Shown in pieces: positions 1 through 5,220 of a DNA stretch of 5,228 nucleotides. How positions within the stretch are numbered: the stretch's first letter is position 1; each line of letters begins with the position of its first letter. The notes beneath the pieces were generated by a model. That model was not told the origin of the DNA. It made no database searches and saw only the letters and a list, made by a program, of their open reading frames with translations. The translations under genes and the position numbers were made by a program. This DNA comes from JADKCL01 sp046050405. GTDB lineage: Bacteria > Bacteroidota > Bacteroidia > J057 > JADKCL01. The stretch covers positions 1-5,228 of the forward strand of contig JBJOPY010000178.1 of assembly GCA_046050405.1 (NCBI GenBank). The letters run 5' to 3'.

Positions 1-2
1 CC

Positions 3-74
3 GCGACACGGGTGGCAAGGATCGAGCGGAACGTCGGGCGGATTCTGGCCGGGAAGGGGATGCAGGATCGTTGA
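3..74 (+). CDS. C-terminal end of an unidentified protein (partial, cut by window edge)
   Basis: A reading frame open from the window edge ends at a TGA at 72-74 and gives 23 residues, ending GRILAGKGMQDR. Third codon positions are mostly G or C, as in the ftcD gene downstream, and the peptide has a helix-like mix of Arg, Val, Ile and Leu. This suggests the tail of a real plus-strand gene. It is too short to assign to a family. A second frame is also open here, but its translation is rich in Gly, Arg and Pro and looks non-coding. Whether this gene is linked to ftcD, 269 bases on, cannot be judged. Confidence 0.4.
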   Translation, partial: ATRVARIERNVGRILAGKGMQDR

Positions 75-196
75 CCGGAGAAGATGAGCCCGAGTGCAAG
101 AGGCGCGAAAGCATGGCGGCAATCCCCTTGCCTACGACCAGGACCGGAGGCTGTAATCCGGCATCCGCGATGTTCCCGCCTCGCCCCATGGCCACA

Positions 197-232
197 TCCA
201 GACCCTGGACAAGGCACCCTCATCCAGGGTGC
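197..232. repeat. Overlapping, mutually exclusive short hairpins upstream of ftcD
   Basis: Three perfect inverted repeats share bases. TCCAG (197-201) pairs with CTGGA (205-209). ACCCTGGA (202-209) pairs with TCCAGGGT (223-230). GCACCCT (214-220) pairs with AGGGTGC (226-232) around a five-base loop. They cannot all form together. No T-run follows, so this is not a standard intrinsic terminator. It could be the 3' structure of the upstream transcript, or chance in GC-rich DNA. The rest of the 75-343 gap shows no convincing gene or RNA. Confidence 0.4.
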
Positions 233-309
233 AGATACGCAACCCCCAGCCCTAATGGCGGCCCCTTGTGAATCGGCAGGAAAGGTGCCTGCATCCGCAC
301 CAAAAGATT

Positions 310-317
310 TATATTCG
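310..317 (+). promoter_or_regulatory. Possible Bacteroidota-type -7 element of ftcD
   Basis: TATATTCG differs at one defined base from the TAnnTTTG -7 motif known for Bacteroidota primary sigma factors. It lies 26 bases before the ftcD ATG, so a transcript would have a leader of about 20 bases. No TTG -33 element is seen at the expected distance: the nearest TTG, at 266-268, is too far upstream. The call is tentative. Confidence 0.3.
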
Positions 318-343
318 CCCCCAATCAAAAGAGCTGGAATAGA

Positions 344-2029
344 ATGAAACAACTCATCGAATGCGTCCCGAACTATAGCGAGGGCCGCGACAAGGGCATC
401 ATCCAGGAGATCACCGACGCCATAGCGTCCGTGGAGGGCATCTCCTTGCTGGATGTGGACATGGGCGCGAGCACGAACCGCACGGTGGTGACCTTCGTCG
501 GGGAGCCCGCGCAGGTGGTGGAGGCGGCCTTCAGGGGCTGTGCCAAGGCCGCGGAACGCATCGACATGCGCACCCACCAGGGTGCCCATCCCCGAATGGG
601 AGCCACGGATGTGGTGCCGCTCATTCCCCTCTCGGGCATCGGCCATGAAGACTGCATCGCCTGGTCAAGGCGGCTGGCGCAGCGGGTGGGGGAAGAATTG
701 CAGATTCCTGTCTATCTCTACGAATTGGCTGCAAGCCATCCCGACCGCAAGAACCTGGCGGTGATCCGCAGCGGGGAATACGAGGGATTCGCCAGCAAAA
801 TCCTGCTGCCGGAGTGGAAGCCTGACTTCGGCCCCCAGAAATTCAACGCCAAATCCGGCCAATCCGTGATCGGCGTGCGCGACTTCCTCATCGCCTACAA
901 TGTGAACCTGAACACGACTTCTGTGCGCCGTGCAAATTCGGTGGCTTTTGATGTCAGGGAGAACGGCCGGGTCAAAACGGAGGACGGCACCCCCGCGGGG
1001 AAGGTCGTGCGGGATGAGAACGGAGAGGAGGTGCGCGTGCCGGGAATGTTGCGGGCGGTCAAGGCCATCGGGTGGATGGTGGAGGAGCACGGGATCGCAC
1101 AGGTGAGCATGAACCTTACGAACATCGGCGTGACGCCGCTCCATGCGGCCTTTGATGCCTGCTGCACGAGCGCGGGCAACCGGGGGCTTCGCGTGACCGG
1201 CTCCGAGGTGGTGGGGCTTCTGCCGCTCAATGCGATGCTCGAGGCAGGCCGCCACTATCTCCGGAAGCAGAATGTGAGCGAGGGAGTGAGCGAGGAAGAA
1301 CTGGTCCGCATCGCGGTGAAATCCATGGGGCTGGATGAATTGTACCCCTTCCATCCGCGGGAGAAGATCATCGAGTACCGCATCGCCGATGAAAGGGCGG
1401 CAAGGCTCGTGAAGATGACCCTGCGGCAGTTCTGCAATGAGACCCTGAGCGAATCGCCGGCGCCGGGTGGCGGCTCGGTGGCCGCCCTGGTCGGCGCCCT
1501 CGGCACCTCCCTCGGCGGCATGGTCGCGAACCTGAGTGCAGCCAAGCAGGGCTGGGATTCCCGCATCCCTGAATTCAGTGCGGTCGCAAGGCAGGCCCAG
1601 GCCCTCAAGGACCAGTTGCTCGCACTGGTGGACGAGGACACGGCTGCATTCAACAAGGTCATGGACGCCTACCGGCTTCCCAAGGACAGCGAGGAGGAGA
1701 AGGCCGCACGGCGCATTGCCATCCAATCCGCGAACGAGCAGGCCGCGCTGGTGCCGCTGCGGGTGATGGAGCAGGCCATCCAGGCCTATCCCCTCCTCCG
1801 CGACATGGCCGAGAAGGGCAATCCGGCCTCCATCACCGACGTCGGCGTGGGTGCGCTCTGCATCCATGCCTGTGTGCAGGGTGCCAGCTTCAACGTGCGC
1901 ATCAACCTCGGCCAAGTTCCGGATGCGGAACGGAAGGCAGCGCTGGGCGGGAAGGTGGCACGCATCCTGAACGAAAGCGCAATGAGCCTGCGCGAGACAC
2001 TGGCCTTGGTAGAGTCCAAAATGGGTTAG
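344..2029 (+). CDS. ftcD: Bifunctional glutamate formimidoyltransferase / formimidoyltetrahydrofolate cyclodeaminase
   Basis: This cytosolic enzyme of histidine breakdown moves the formimino group of N-formimino-L-glutamate to tetrahydrofolate. It then cyclises the product to 5,10-methenyl-tetrahydrofolate, releasing ammonia. The 561 residues match the fused animal/Bacteroidota form (animal enzymes are about 540). The N-terminal transferase subdomain starts IECVPNYSEGRD (5-16) and holds THQGAHPRMGATD (77-89), whose His82 aligns with the catalytic His82 of mammalian FTCD. The second transferase subdomain spans about 180-300. A linker with YPFHPREKIIEY (334-345) leads to the helical cyclodeaminase domain (about 355-550), with the SPAPGGGS loop (371-378), VDEDTAAF (429-436) and NPASITDV (493-500). 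Both halves look intact. The ATG at 344 starts the conserved N-terminus directly; only a weak GGA precedes it, and Bacteroidota rarely use SD pairing. No other hut gene is in the window, so its partners must be elsewhere. The family assignment is firm. Confidence 0.96.
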   Translation: MKQLIECVPNYSEGRDKGIIQEITDAIASVEGISLLDVDMGASTNRTVVTFVGEPAQVVEAAFRGCAKAAERIDMRTHQGAHPRMGATDVVPLIPLSGIGHEDCIAWSRRLAQRVGEELQIPVYLYELAASHPDRKNLAVIRSGEYEGFASKILLPEWKPDFGPQKFNAKSGQSVIGVRDFLIAYNVNLNTTSVRRANSVAFDVRENGRVKTEDGTPAGKVVRDENGEEVRVPGMLRAVKAIGWMVEEHGIAQVSMNLTNIGVTPLHAAFDACCTSAGNRGLRVTGSEVVGLLPLNAMLEAGRHYLRKQNVSEGVSEEELVRIAVKSMGLDELYPFHPREKIIEYRIADERAARLVKMTLRQFCNETLSESPAPGGGSVAALVGALGTSLGGMVANLSAAKQGWDSRIPEFSAVARQAQALKDQLLALVDEDTAAFNKVMDAYRLPKDSEEEKAARRIAIQSANEQAALVPLRVMEQAIQAYPLLRDMAEKGNPASITDVGVGALCIHACVQGASFNVRINLGQVPDAERKAALGGKVARILNESAMSLRETLALVESKMG

Positions 2030-2050
2030 AGGAATAGGTCTGTTATCGGG

Positions 2051-2095
2051 GTGAAATGGCCTGGCGTGATGCAGGGGAAGATATCCAGGTTTCAC
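2051..2095. repeat. Bulged inverted repeat downstream of ftcD
   Basis: GTGAAA (2051-2056) and CCTGG (2060-2064) pair with CCAGG (2085-2089) and TTTCAC (2090-2095). This gives 11 pairs interrupted by a three-base bulge, with a 20-base loop. It begins 22 bases after the ftcD stop. No T-run follows on either strand, so it is not a canonical intrinsic terminator, though it could stabilise the ftcD 3' end. The rest of the 2030-2287 gap between the convergent genes shows no tRNA and no credible gene. Confidence 0.35.
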
Positions 2096-2287
2096 TCTCA
2101 GAGCTGATTCCAGGGAGGAACCTTGGACCCGGTGCTATGCCAGCCCCCCTGAAAGTCAGTGTTGCACGGCGTGTGCCGAGGGGCGGACCGGATTCCCAGT
2201 GGCGTAGGACACATGCGCGAAGATTACCACAGCGTCTATCTGGGAAGTCATGAAAATTGGTAGGACAGAAAATTTGCGTTCAATGGA

Positions 2288-2782
2288 TCAACGCCGCTTG
2301 TGGAAGATGCTGACATCGTCGCAGTAGCCGATTCCGTCCTCATACCGAACATGGGTCTCGACACGCGCAGGATTGTCGAGATATTTCACGTACCCGGATA
2401 CTTCATAGGGACCCATTTTTTGCGTTCCCAGCACCAGCATGCCATCCCGCAGCTTCGCCTTGATCGCTTGCCCCTCGTCGAGCAGGTTCCGGACACGAAA
2501 GAAGTTGTTCCCGGCATCCAGGAGATCGACCACGATGTCAAAATCATGGTTGGTGGCGGCACAGCCGGAATGACCTTGATAGGTTGCCACAAGGTTTGCA
2601 GTGGCCGGATCCTCGGGAACGGCACTGCCATGGACTTCGGCAGCGCGATCCTTCCTAAGCGCACTCCGTTTGGCTGTTTCGGCACTCCCGGGATCTGCAT
2701 TCTTCCATGCTGTGAGGGGCAAAACGGCAACTACCAACCACAAACCAACGGCACCCCAGCGGAGCAGGACATTCAATTTCAT
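2288..2782 (-). CDS. Small exported protein of unknown function, beta-rich domain
   Basis: The 164-residue product begins with a basic n-region (MKLNVLLR) and a hydrophobic stretch (about 9-25, WGAVGLWLVVAVLPLTA), which suggest Sec export with possible cleavage after Ala25. There is no lipobox Cys. A charged, low-complexity linker (about 28-60) follows. Residues 64-162 then show alternating short strands: ATYQGHSGC, a pattern like NNFFRVRNLLDEG, then MLVLGTQKMGPYEVSG and a closing YCDD. The only cysteines are Cys74 and Cys154, near the two ends of the domain, so a disulfide across the periplasmic domain is plausible. The layout resembles small beta-barrel-like domains common in Bacteroidota secreted proteins, but I do not recognise a named family and assign no function. 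A nearly co-extensive open frame lies opposite (2300-2788). The minus strand is preferred because only it gives a signal peptide and a sensible fold pattern. No SD precedes the ATG. The gene lies 42 bases after the metal-receptor gene and may be cotranscribed with it. Confidence 0.72.
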   Translation of the reverse strand: MKLNVLLRWGAVGLWLVVAVLPLTAWKNADPGSAETAKRSALRKDRAAEVHGSAVPEDPATANLVATYQGHSGCAATNHDFDIVVDLLDAGNNFFRVRNLLDEGQAIKAKLRDGMLVLGTQKMGPYEVSGYVKYLDNPARVETHVRYEDGIGYCDDVSIFHKRR

Positions 2783-2824
2783 GCGTAAGATTTAAAAATT
2801 CCAGTAATTTGAAAATACCTAATC

Positions 2825-3637
2825 CTACAAAGATAAGGATTGCGAGGCATTGTGGAGTAGTCCATTAAGATAATTTTGCATTTGGATCATCCGCACCCCG
2901 TACCAGCTGAACATCTCACCCTCTACGATTTGCACCTGTGCGTTGGGCACAACGGCTTGAATTTCAAGGATATGTGAATCCTTGAAGGGAAAGGGTTCGG
3001 TGGAGAGGAGGATCGCCCGGGGTTTGTTCTGCGCCAGAAAGTCCAGGTCCAGGACGGGGTAACGTCCAGGCAACGTCGCAGCAACGTTGATCCATCCGCA
3101 CCTTTCAAGGATGGAATGGATGAAAGTATCGCTTCCGGCGGCCATCCATGGGTTTTTCCAGATCATGTACACGCAGGTCAGGGGTGCAGGGAGGGGTTGG
3201 ATCCCGGCCACCGCATCCGCCACGGCAGCACCGATGGCGGATGCACTCTCTGCGAGGCCGGTAAGGGTGCCGAGGTCGGCAATCATCCTTGCGGCAGAGG
3301 CAATGTCCCTTACATCCGTCACGAAAACCGGCCATTCCCGTTCCAGTGCGGCGACCGTCGCTGCCGTGTTTTCTTCCTTCTCCCCGATGATCAGGTCCGG
3401 CCGCAACGCCCTGATCCGGTCAAGGTTCACCGACTTCGTGCCTCCCACGTTCCGGACCGCCTGCAGCTCCTGCTTCGGATGGATGCAAAACCGGGTCCTC
3501 CCCACCAGCCGCCTTCCGAGGCCCATCGCCACCAGCGTCTCCGTCTGAGATGGGCATAGCGAGACGATCCGCTGCGGTGCAGCGGCCAGGACGATTTTGC
3601 GACCGAGATGGTCCATGATTTCCAGCGGGAAGCCCAT
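2825..3637 (-). CDS. Helical-backbone metal receptor / BtuF-FecB-like substrate-binding protein, apparently cytosolic
   Basis: From the ATG at 3637 the product is 270 residues and resembles the class III periplasmic-binding fold used for cobalamin, haem and siderophores (PF01497). Visible blocks are the first strand and loop PQRIVSLCPSQTE (21-33), GRTRFCIHP (46-54), VGGTKSVNLDRI then RPDLIIGEKEEN (64-90), IWKNPWMAAGSDTFI (159-173), LSTEPFPFKDSHI (211-223) and EGEMFSWYGVRM (239-250). These fit my recollection of Bacteroidota proteins labelled cobalamin-binding or helical backbone metal receptor. There is no signal peptide or lipobox, and no ABC permease or ATPase lies nearby, so a transport role is not shown; the ligand is unknown. 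Start choice: the frame opens with a TTG at 3655, but that codon lies in the terminator T-run of hpf. ATG 3637 leaves a normal first strand before DHLGR, and ATG 3616 is also possible. No good SD is seen. The gene follows hpf by 61 bases, across the terminator. Confidence 0.88.
   Translation of the reverse strand: MGFPLEIMDHLGRKIVLAAAPQRIVSLCPSQTETLVAMGLGRRLVGRTRFCIHPKQELQAVRNVGGTKSVNLDRIRALRPDLIIGEKEENTAATVAALEREWPVFVTDVRDIASAARMIADLGTLTGLAESASAIGAAVADAVAGIQPLPAPLTCVYMIWKNPWMAAGSDTFIHSILERCGWINVAATLPGRYPVLDLDFLAQNKPRAILLSTEPFPFKDSHILEIQAVVPNAQVQIVEGEMFSWYGVRMIQMQNYLNGLLHNASQSLSL
2828..2835 (-). promoter_or_regulatory. Possible -7 element for the small exported protein
   Basis: On the minus strand this reads TATCTTTG, a perfect match to the Bacteroidota -7 motif TAnnTTTG. 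It sits inside the last codons (Leu-Ser-Leu) of the preceding gene, about 45 bases before the ATG at 2782. No TTG -33 element is seen at the expected spacing. An eight-base match with six fixed positions could be chance, especially inside a coding sequence. Confidence 0.3.
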
Positions 3638-3653
3638 CCTGCTTATTGGCAAC

Positions 3654-3677
3654 AAAAAAGCCTCCTCGGGGAGGCTT
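3654..3677 (-). terminator. Intrinsic terminator after hpf
   Basis: Read on the minus strand, AAGCCTCC (3677-3670) pairs perfectly with GGAGGCTT (3665-3658) around a CCGA loop. An unbroken run of six T follows (3659-3654), overlapping the end of the stem. It starts 21 bases after the hpf stop codon. This is the strongest terminator in the window and should end the rpsU-xer-hpf unit. The gene downstream would then need its own promoter or read-through. Confidence 0.88.
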
Positions 3678-3698
3678 CCTGTCCGTTCCTGCCAAGGA

Positions 3699-3995
3699 TT
3701 AATCCCTGAGCTTATCCTTGTATTTCTTCAGCTGTCGCTTGAGGTTCTCGGTGGCCTTGTCCACTGACTCTTCGAAGTGGTAAGACTCCTCATTGGCCAG
3801 GAGCGTCTCGCCCGGGACGAGCAGCTTGATCTCCACCGATTTCACGGATGGCTCCCCCTTCTTTTCCACGCGCAGGTACACCTGTGCATCGACGATCTTG
3901 TCGAAGAACTGATCGAGTTTGTCGCATTTCTTCTGAATGTAGTCCAGGAGTTTGTGGTCGGCATCGAAGTGGATGGACTGGATTTGAACTTTCAT
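3699..3995 (-). CDS. hpf: Ribosome hibernation-promoting factor, short HPF/RaiA type
   Basis: The 98-residue protein has the whole HPF/RaiA fold and nothing more: strand 1 MKVQIQSIHF (1-10), helix 1 (about 13-32), strands DAQVYLRVEK (36-45) and KSVEIKLLV (52-60), then a strand around ETLLANEES (63-71), and a basic second helix from HFEESVDKA (73-81) to the end, rich in Lys and Arg. Family members bind the 30S decoding region, blocking mRNA and tRNA sites in resting ribosomes. Short forms pack 70S into 100S dimers with a partner or stay on monosomes; long forms carry an extra C-terminal dimerisation domain, which is absent here. The gene starts 26 bases after the xer stop on the same strand, so it is probably cotranscribed with xer, and a strong terminator follows it. 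Only a weak AGGAA abuts the ATG. The identification is firm. Confidence 0.95.
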   Translation of the reverse strand: MKVQIQSIHFDADHKLLDYIQKKCDKLDQFFDKIVDAQVYLRVEKKGEPSVKSVEIKLLVPGETLLANEESYHFEESVDKATENLKRQLKKYKDKLRD

Positions 3996-4021
3996 TTCCT
4001 ATGTATTTAAATGGTTGATAA

Positions 4022-4918
4022 TCAAGCTTTAGGATGTGCCTTCGAATAGACATCCTTGAGTTTGGAGATGGAGTTGTGCAGGTACACCTGCGTGGCTGCC
4101 AGGCTGGCATGTCCCAGCATTTCCTTGATTGCGTTCAGATCTGCCCCCCTGTCCAGGAGATGGGTGGCGAAGGTATGCCGCAGGACGTGGGGGCTGGTCT
4201 TGGTCAGGCTGGAGACTTGCTGGAGGTATTTGTCCACGATCCGGTGGACAAGGCGGTCATACACGGGACCGCCGTCCGCCTTCAGGAAAAATCTTCCCCG
4301 ATAGTCCAGGCCGGATTGGTCGCAGGCCCGCATGTACTCCTTCATCGCCTGGGCGGCAAACCGCCCAAGTGGCACGACGCGCTCTTTGCGTCCCTTGCCC
4401 ATCACCTTGACCGTGGCATTGGGGAAGTCGATGTTGTGATAGGTCAGGCCGACGAGCTCCGAACGGCGAAGGCCGCAGCTGTAGAGAACCTCCAGCAGTG
4501 CCTTGTCCCGGAGTCCTTCGAAATCCATTCCGAACCCCATGCCCTCGAACAGCTGCGTGATGCTCTCCTGATTCAGGAAAGAAGGGAGTTTTTTCTCGAA
4601 TTTCGGGGATTTGACCTTGGAAACTGGATTTTGGGAGGCATAGCCTGATTTCCGCAGGAAGCGATAGTATGCGCTGAGGCTCGCTATTTTTCGGTTCACG
4701 CTGCGGTTGCCGATGCCTGCATCGAGCATTTCTCCCATCCATGCCCGGATCATCCGGTGGGTGACCGCCTGTGCGCCCTCCTGCTGGAAGAGGTCTTCCT
4801 GGTAATGCGCCTGCAAAAATGCGCTGAAGGATTTCAGGTCCTCGGTGTAAGCCAGGACGGTATGGGGGGAATAGTTCCGCTCCACTTTCAAGTACTGATG
4901 AAACATTCCCTCCAGCAT
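4022..4918 (-). CDS. xerC: Tyrosine recombinase of the XerC/XerD family
   Basis: The product has 298 residues, the same length as E. coli XerD. The N-terminal core-binding domain (about 1-95) includes NYSPHTVLAYTEDL (15-28). The catalytic domain (about 110-298) carries the full active site: Arg151 in CGLRRSELVGL, Lys175 in GKGRKERVVPLG, His244 and Arg247 in SPHVLRHTFATH, His270 in LGHAS and nucleophile Tyr279 in TQVYLH. From His244 on, the positions match those of E. coli XerD. Such enzymes act in pairs at dif to resolve chromosome dimers. The position between rpsU and hpf, a conserved Bacteroidota arrangement, indicates a core housekeeping gene and not a phage or transposon integrase. C versus D cannot be told from sequence alone; the xerC symbol follows usual naming of this locus. 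ATG 4918 is chosen, and Met5 is a possible alternative. No clear SD is seen. The stop is 26 bases before hpf. A hairpin lies 10 bases upstream of the start. Confidence 0.94.
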   Translation of the reverse strand: MLEGMFHQYLKVERNYSPHTVLAYTEDLKSFSAFLQAHYQEDLFQQEGAQAVTHRMIRAWMGEMLDAGIGNRSVNRKIASLSAYYRFLRKSGYASQNPVSKVKSPKFEKKLPSFLNQESITQLFEGMGFGMDFEGLRDKALLEVLYSCGLRRSELVGLTYHNIDFPNATVKVMGKGRKERVVPLGRFAAQAMKEYMRACDQSGLDYRGRFFLKADGGPVYDRLVHRIVDKYLQQVSSLTKTSPHVLRHTFATHLLDRGADLNAIKEMLGHASLAATQVYLHNSISKLKDVYSKAHPKA

Positions 4919-4927
4919 AAATGAAAA

Positions 4928-4955
4928 TTACCTTTCTCCCAAGGGTGAAAGGTAA
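4928..4955. terminator. Inverted repeat between rpsU and xer, possible leaky terminator or attenuator
   Basis: TTACCTTTC (4928-4936) pairs perfectly with GAAAGGTAA (4947-4955) around a ten-base loop, which contains a further CCC/GGG. On the minus strand the stem is followed by TTTTCATTT and then the xer ATG; on the plus strand it is followed by a TATTTTT run. It may therefore end rpsU transcripts, or act as an attenuator or translation-control hairpin for xer. The stem is AT-heavy, and the T-run on the minus side is broken by one C, so termination may be partial. A dimeric protein operator is the other reading. Confidence 0.5.
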
Positions 4956-4967
4956 GTATTTTTCATT

Positions 4968-5000
4968 CCGGATGCAATCCTAGTAAAGCGGAACATCCGG
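4968..5000. repeat. Second inverted repeat in the rpsU-xer gap
   Basis: CCGGATG (4968-4974) and CATCCGG (4994-5000) form a perfect seven-base inverted repeat around 19 bases. A competing pairing of TTCCG (4966-4970) with CGGAA (4989-4993) overlaps it. It begins 15 bases after the rpsU stop on the minus strand. No T-run follows. Together with the hairpin at 4928-4955, it makes almost the whole 97-base gap potentially structured. Confidence 0.4.
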
Positions 5001-5015
5001 CTCAAGGTACAAAAA

Positions 5016-5210
5016 TCAATAGTTTTCGGCGGCGAAATGCTCTTCGCGGCGGCGGGCCTTCTTCAGCTGCTCGCGCTGCTCCACGGAGGGCTTCACGAAG
5101 TACATCCGGTTGCGTACTTCCCGCAGGATGCCTGTCTTCTCAAATTTTTTCTTGTACCGGCGCAGGGCGCGGTCGATGCTTTCGTTTTCCTTGATTTTAA
5201 TCAGCAACAT
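5016..5210 (-). CDS. rpsU: 30S ribosomal protein bS21
   Basis: The 64-residue basic protein has the bS21 pattern: a short first strand (MLLIKIKENES), the helix IDRALRRYKKKFEKTG (12-27), the second helix ILREVRNRMYF (28-38), then KPSV (40-43) and a long basic tail. The length is usual for Bacteroidota. bS21 sits on the 30S platform beside the 3' end of 16S rRNA; in Flavobacterium johnsoniae it helps bS18 and bS6 hide the anti-SD. The ATG at 5210 is fixed by the strong SD just upstream. The tail after KPSV is very Arg/Lys/Glu-rich. At residue 54, where I recall F. johnsoniae having a tyrosine, this protein has Arg. It appears to be the first gene of the rpsU-xer-hpf cluster; its promoter lies beyond the window. 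Confidence 0.95.
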   Translation of the reverse strand: MLLIKIKENESIDRALRRYKKKFEKTGILREVRNRMYFVKPSVEQREQLKKARRREEHFAAENY

Positions 5211-5213
5211 TGT

Positions 5214-5220
5214 ATCACCT
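5214..5220 (-). promoter_or_regulatory. Strong Shine-Dalgarno sequence of rpsU
   Basis: On the minus strand AGGTGAT lies three bases before the rpsU ATG. It is complementary over seven bases to AUCACCU in the conserved bacterial 16S 3' end. No other gene in the window has a comparable site. Strong SDs at rpsU are known in Bacteroidota, where they are proposed to let bS21 control its own synthesis: ribosomes lacking bS21 expose the anti-SD and translate rpsU. Confidence 0.75.

Noticed and set aside
84..347. An 87-codon plus frame whose stop overlaps the ftcD ATG (ATGA)
   Set aside because: The overlap looks like translational coupling, but the translation is Pro/Ala/Arg-rich with no fold pattern. 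Another long frame is open over the same bases, as expected of GC-rich non-coding DNA.
665..2095. A 476-codon minus-strand open frame opposite ftcD
   Set aside because: It mirrors a GC-rich coding frame. Its translation is rich in His, Arg and Pro without a recognisable domain, while the plus strand encodes an unmistakable enzyme.
2056..2253. A 65-codon plus frame after ftcD
   Set aside because: The translation is Arg/Pro-rich and low in structure, no start signal is seen, and it lies over an inverted repeat in a convergent intergenic gap.
2270..2277. A -7-like AAAATTTG on the plus strand
   Set aside because: It has one mismatch to TAnnTTTG and no -33 element, and it would drive only antisense transcription into the exported-protein gene.
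2300..2788. A 162-codon plus frame opposite the small exported protein
   Set aside because: It has no signal peptide, domain or codon pattern of its own. The minus strand gives a signal peptide and an ordered beta-rich domain.
4034..4648. A 204-codon plus frame opposite xer
   Set aside because: It is a shadow of the recombinase gene, whose catalytic residues are all in place on the minus strand.
4022..4918. The recombinase as an integrase of a mobile element
   Set aside because: It lies between rpsU and hpf, matches XerC/XerD in length and active-site spacing, and has no flanking att-like repeats, tRNA or cargo genes.
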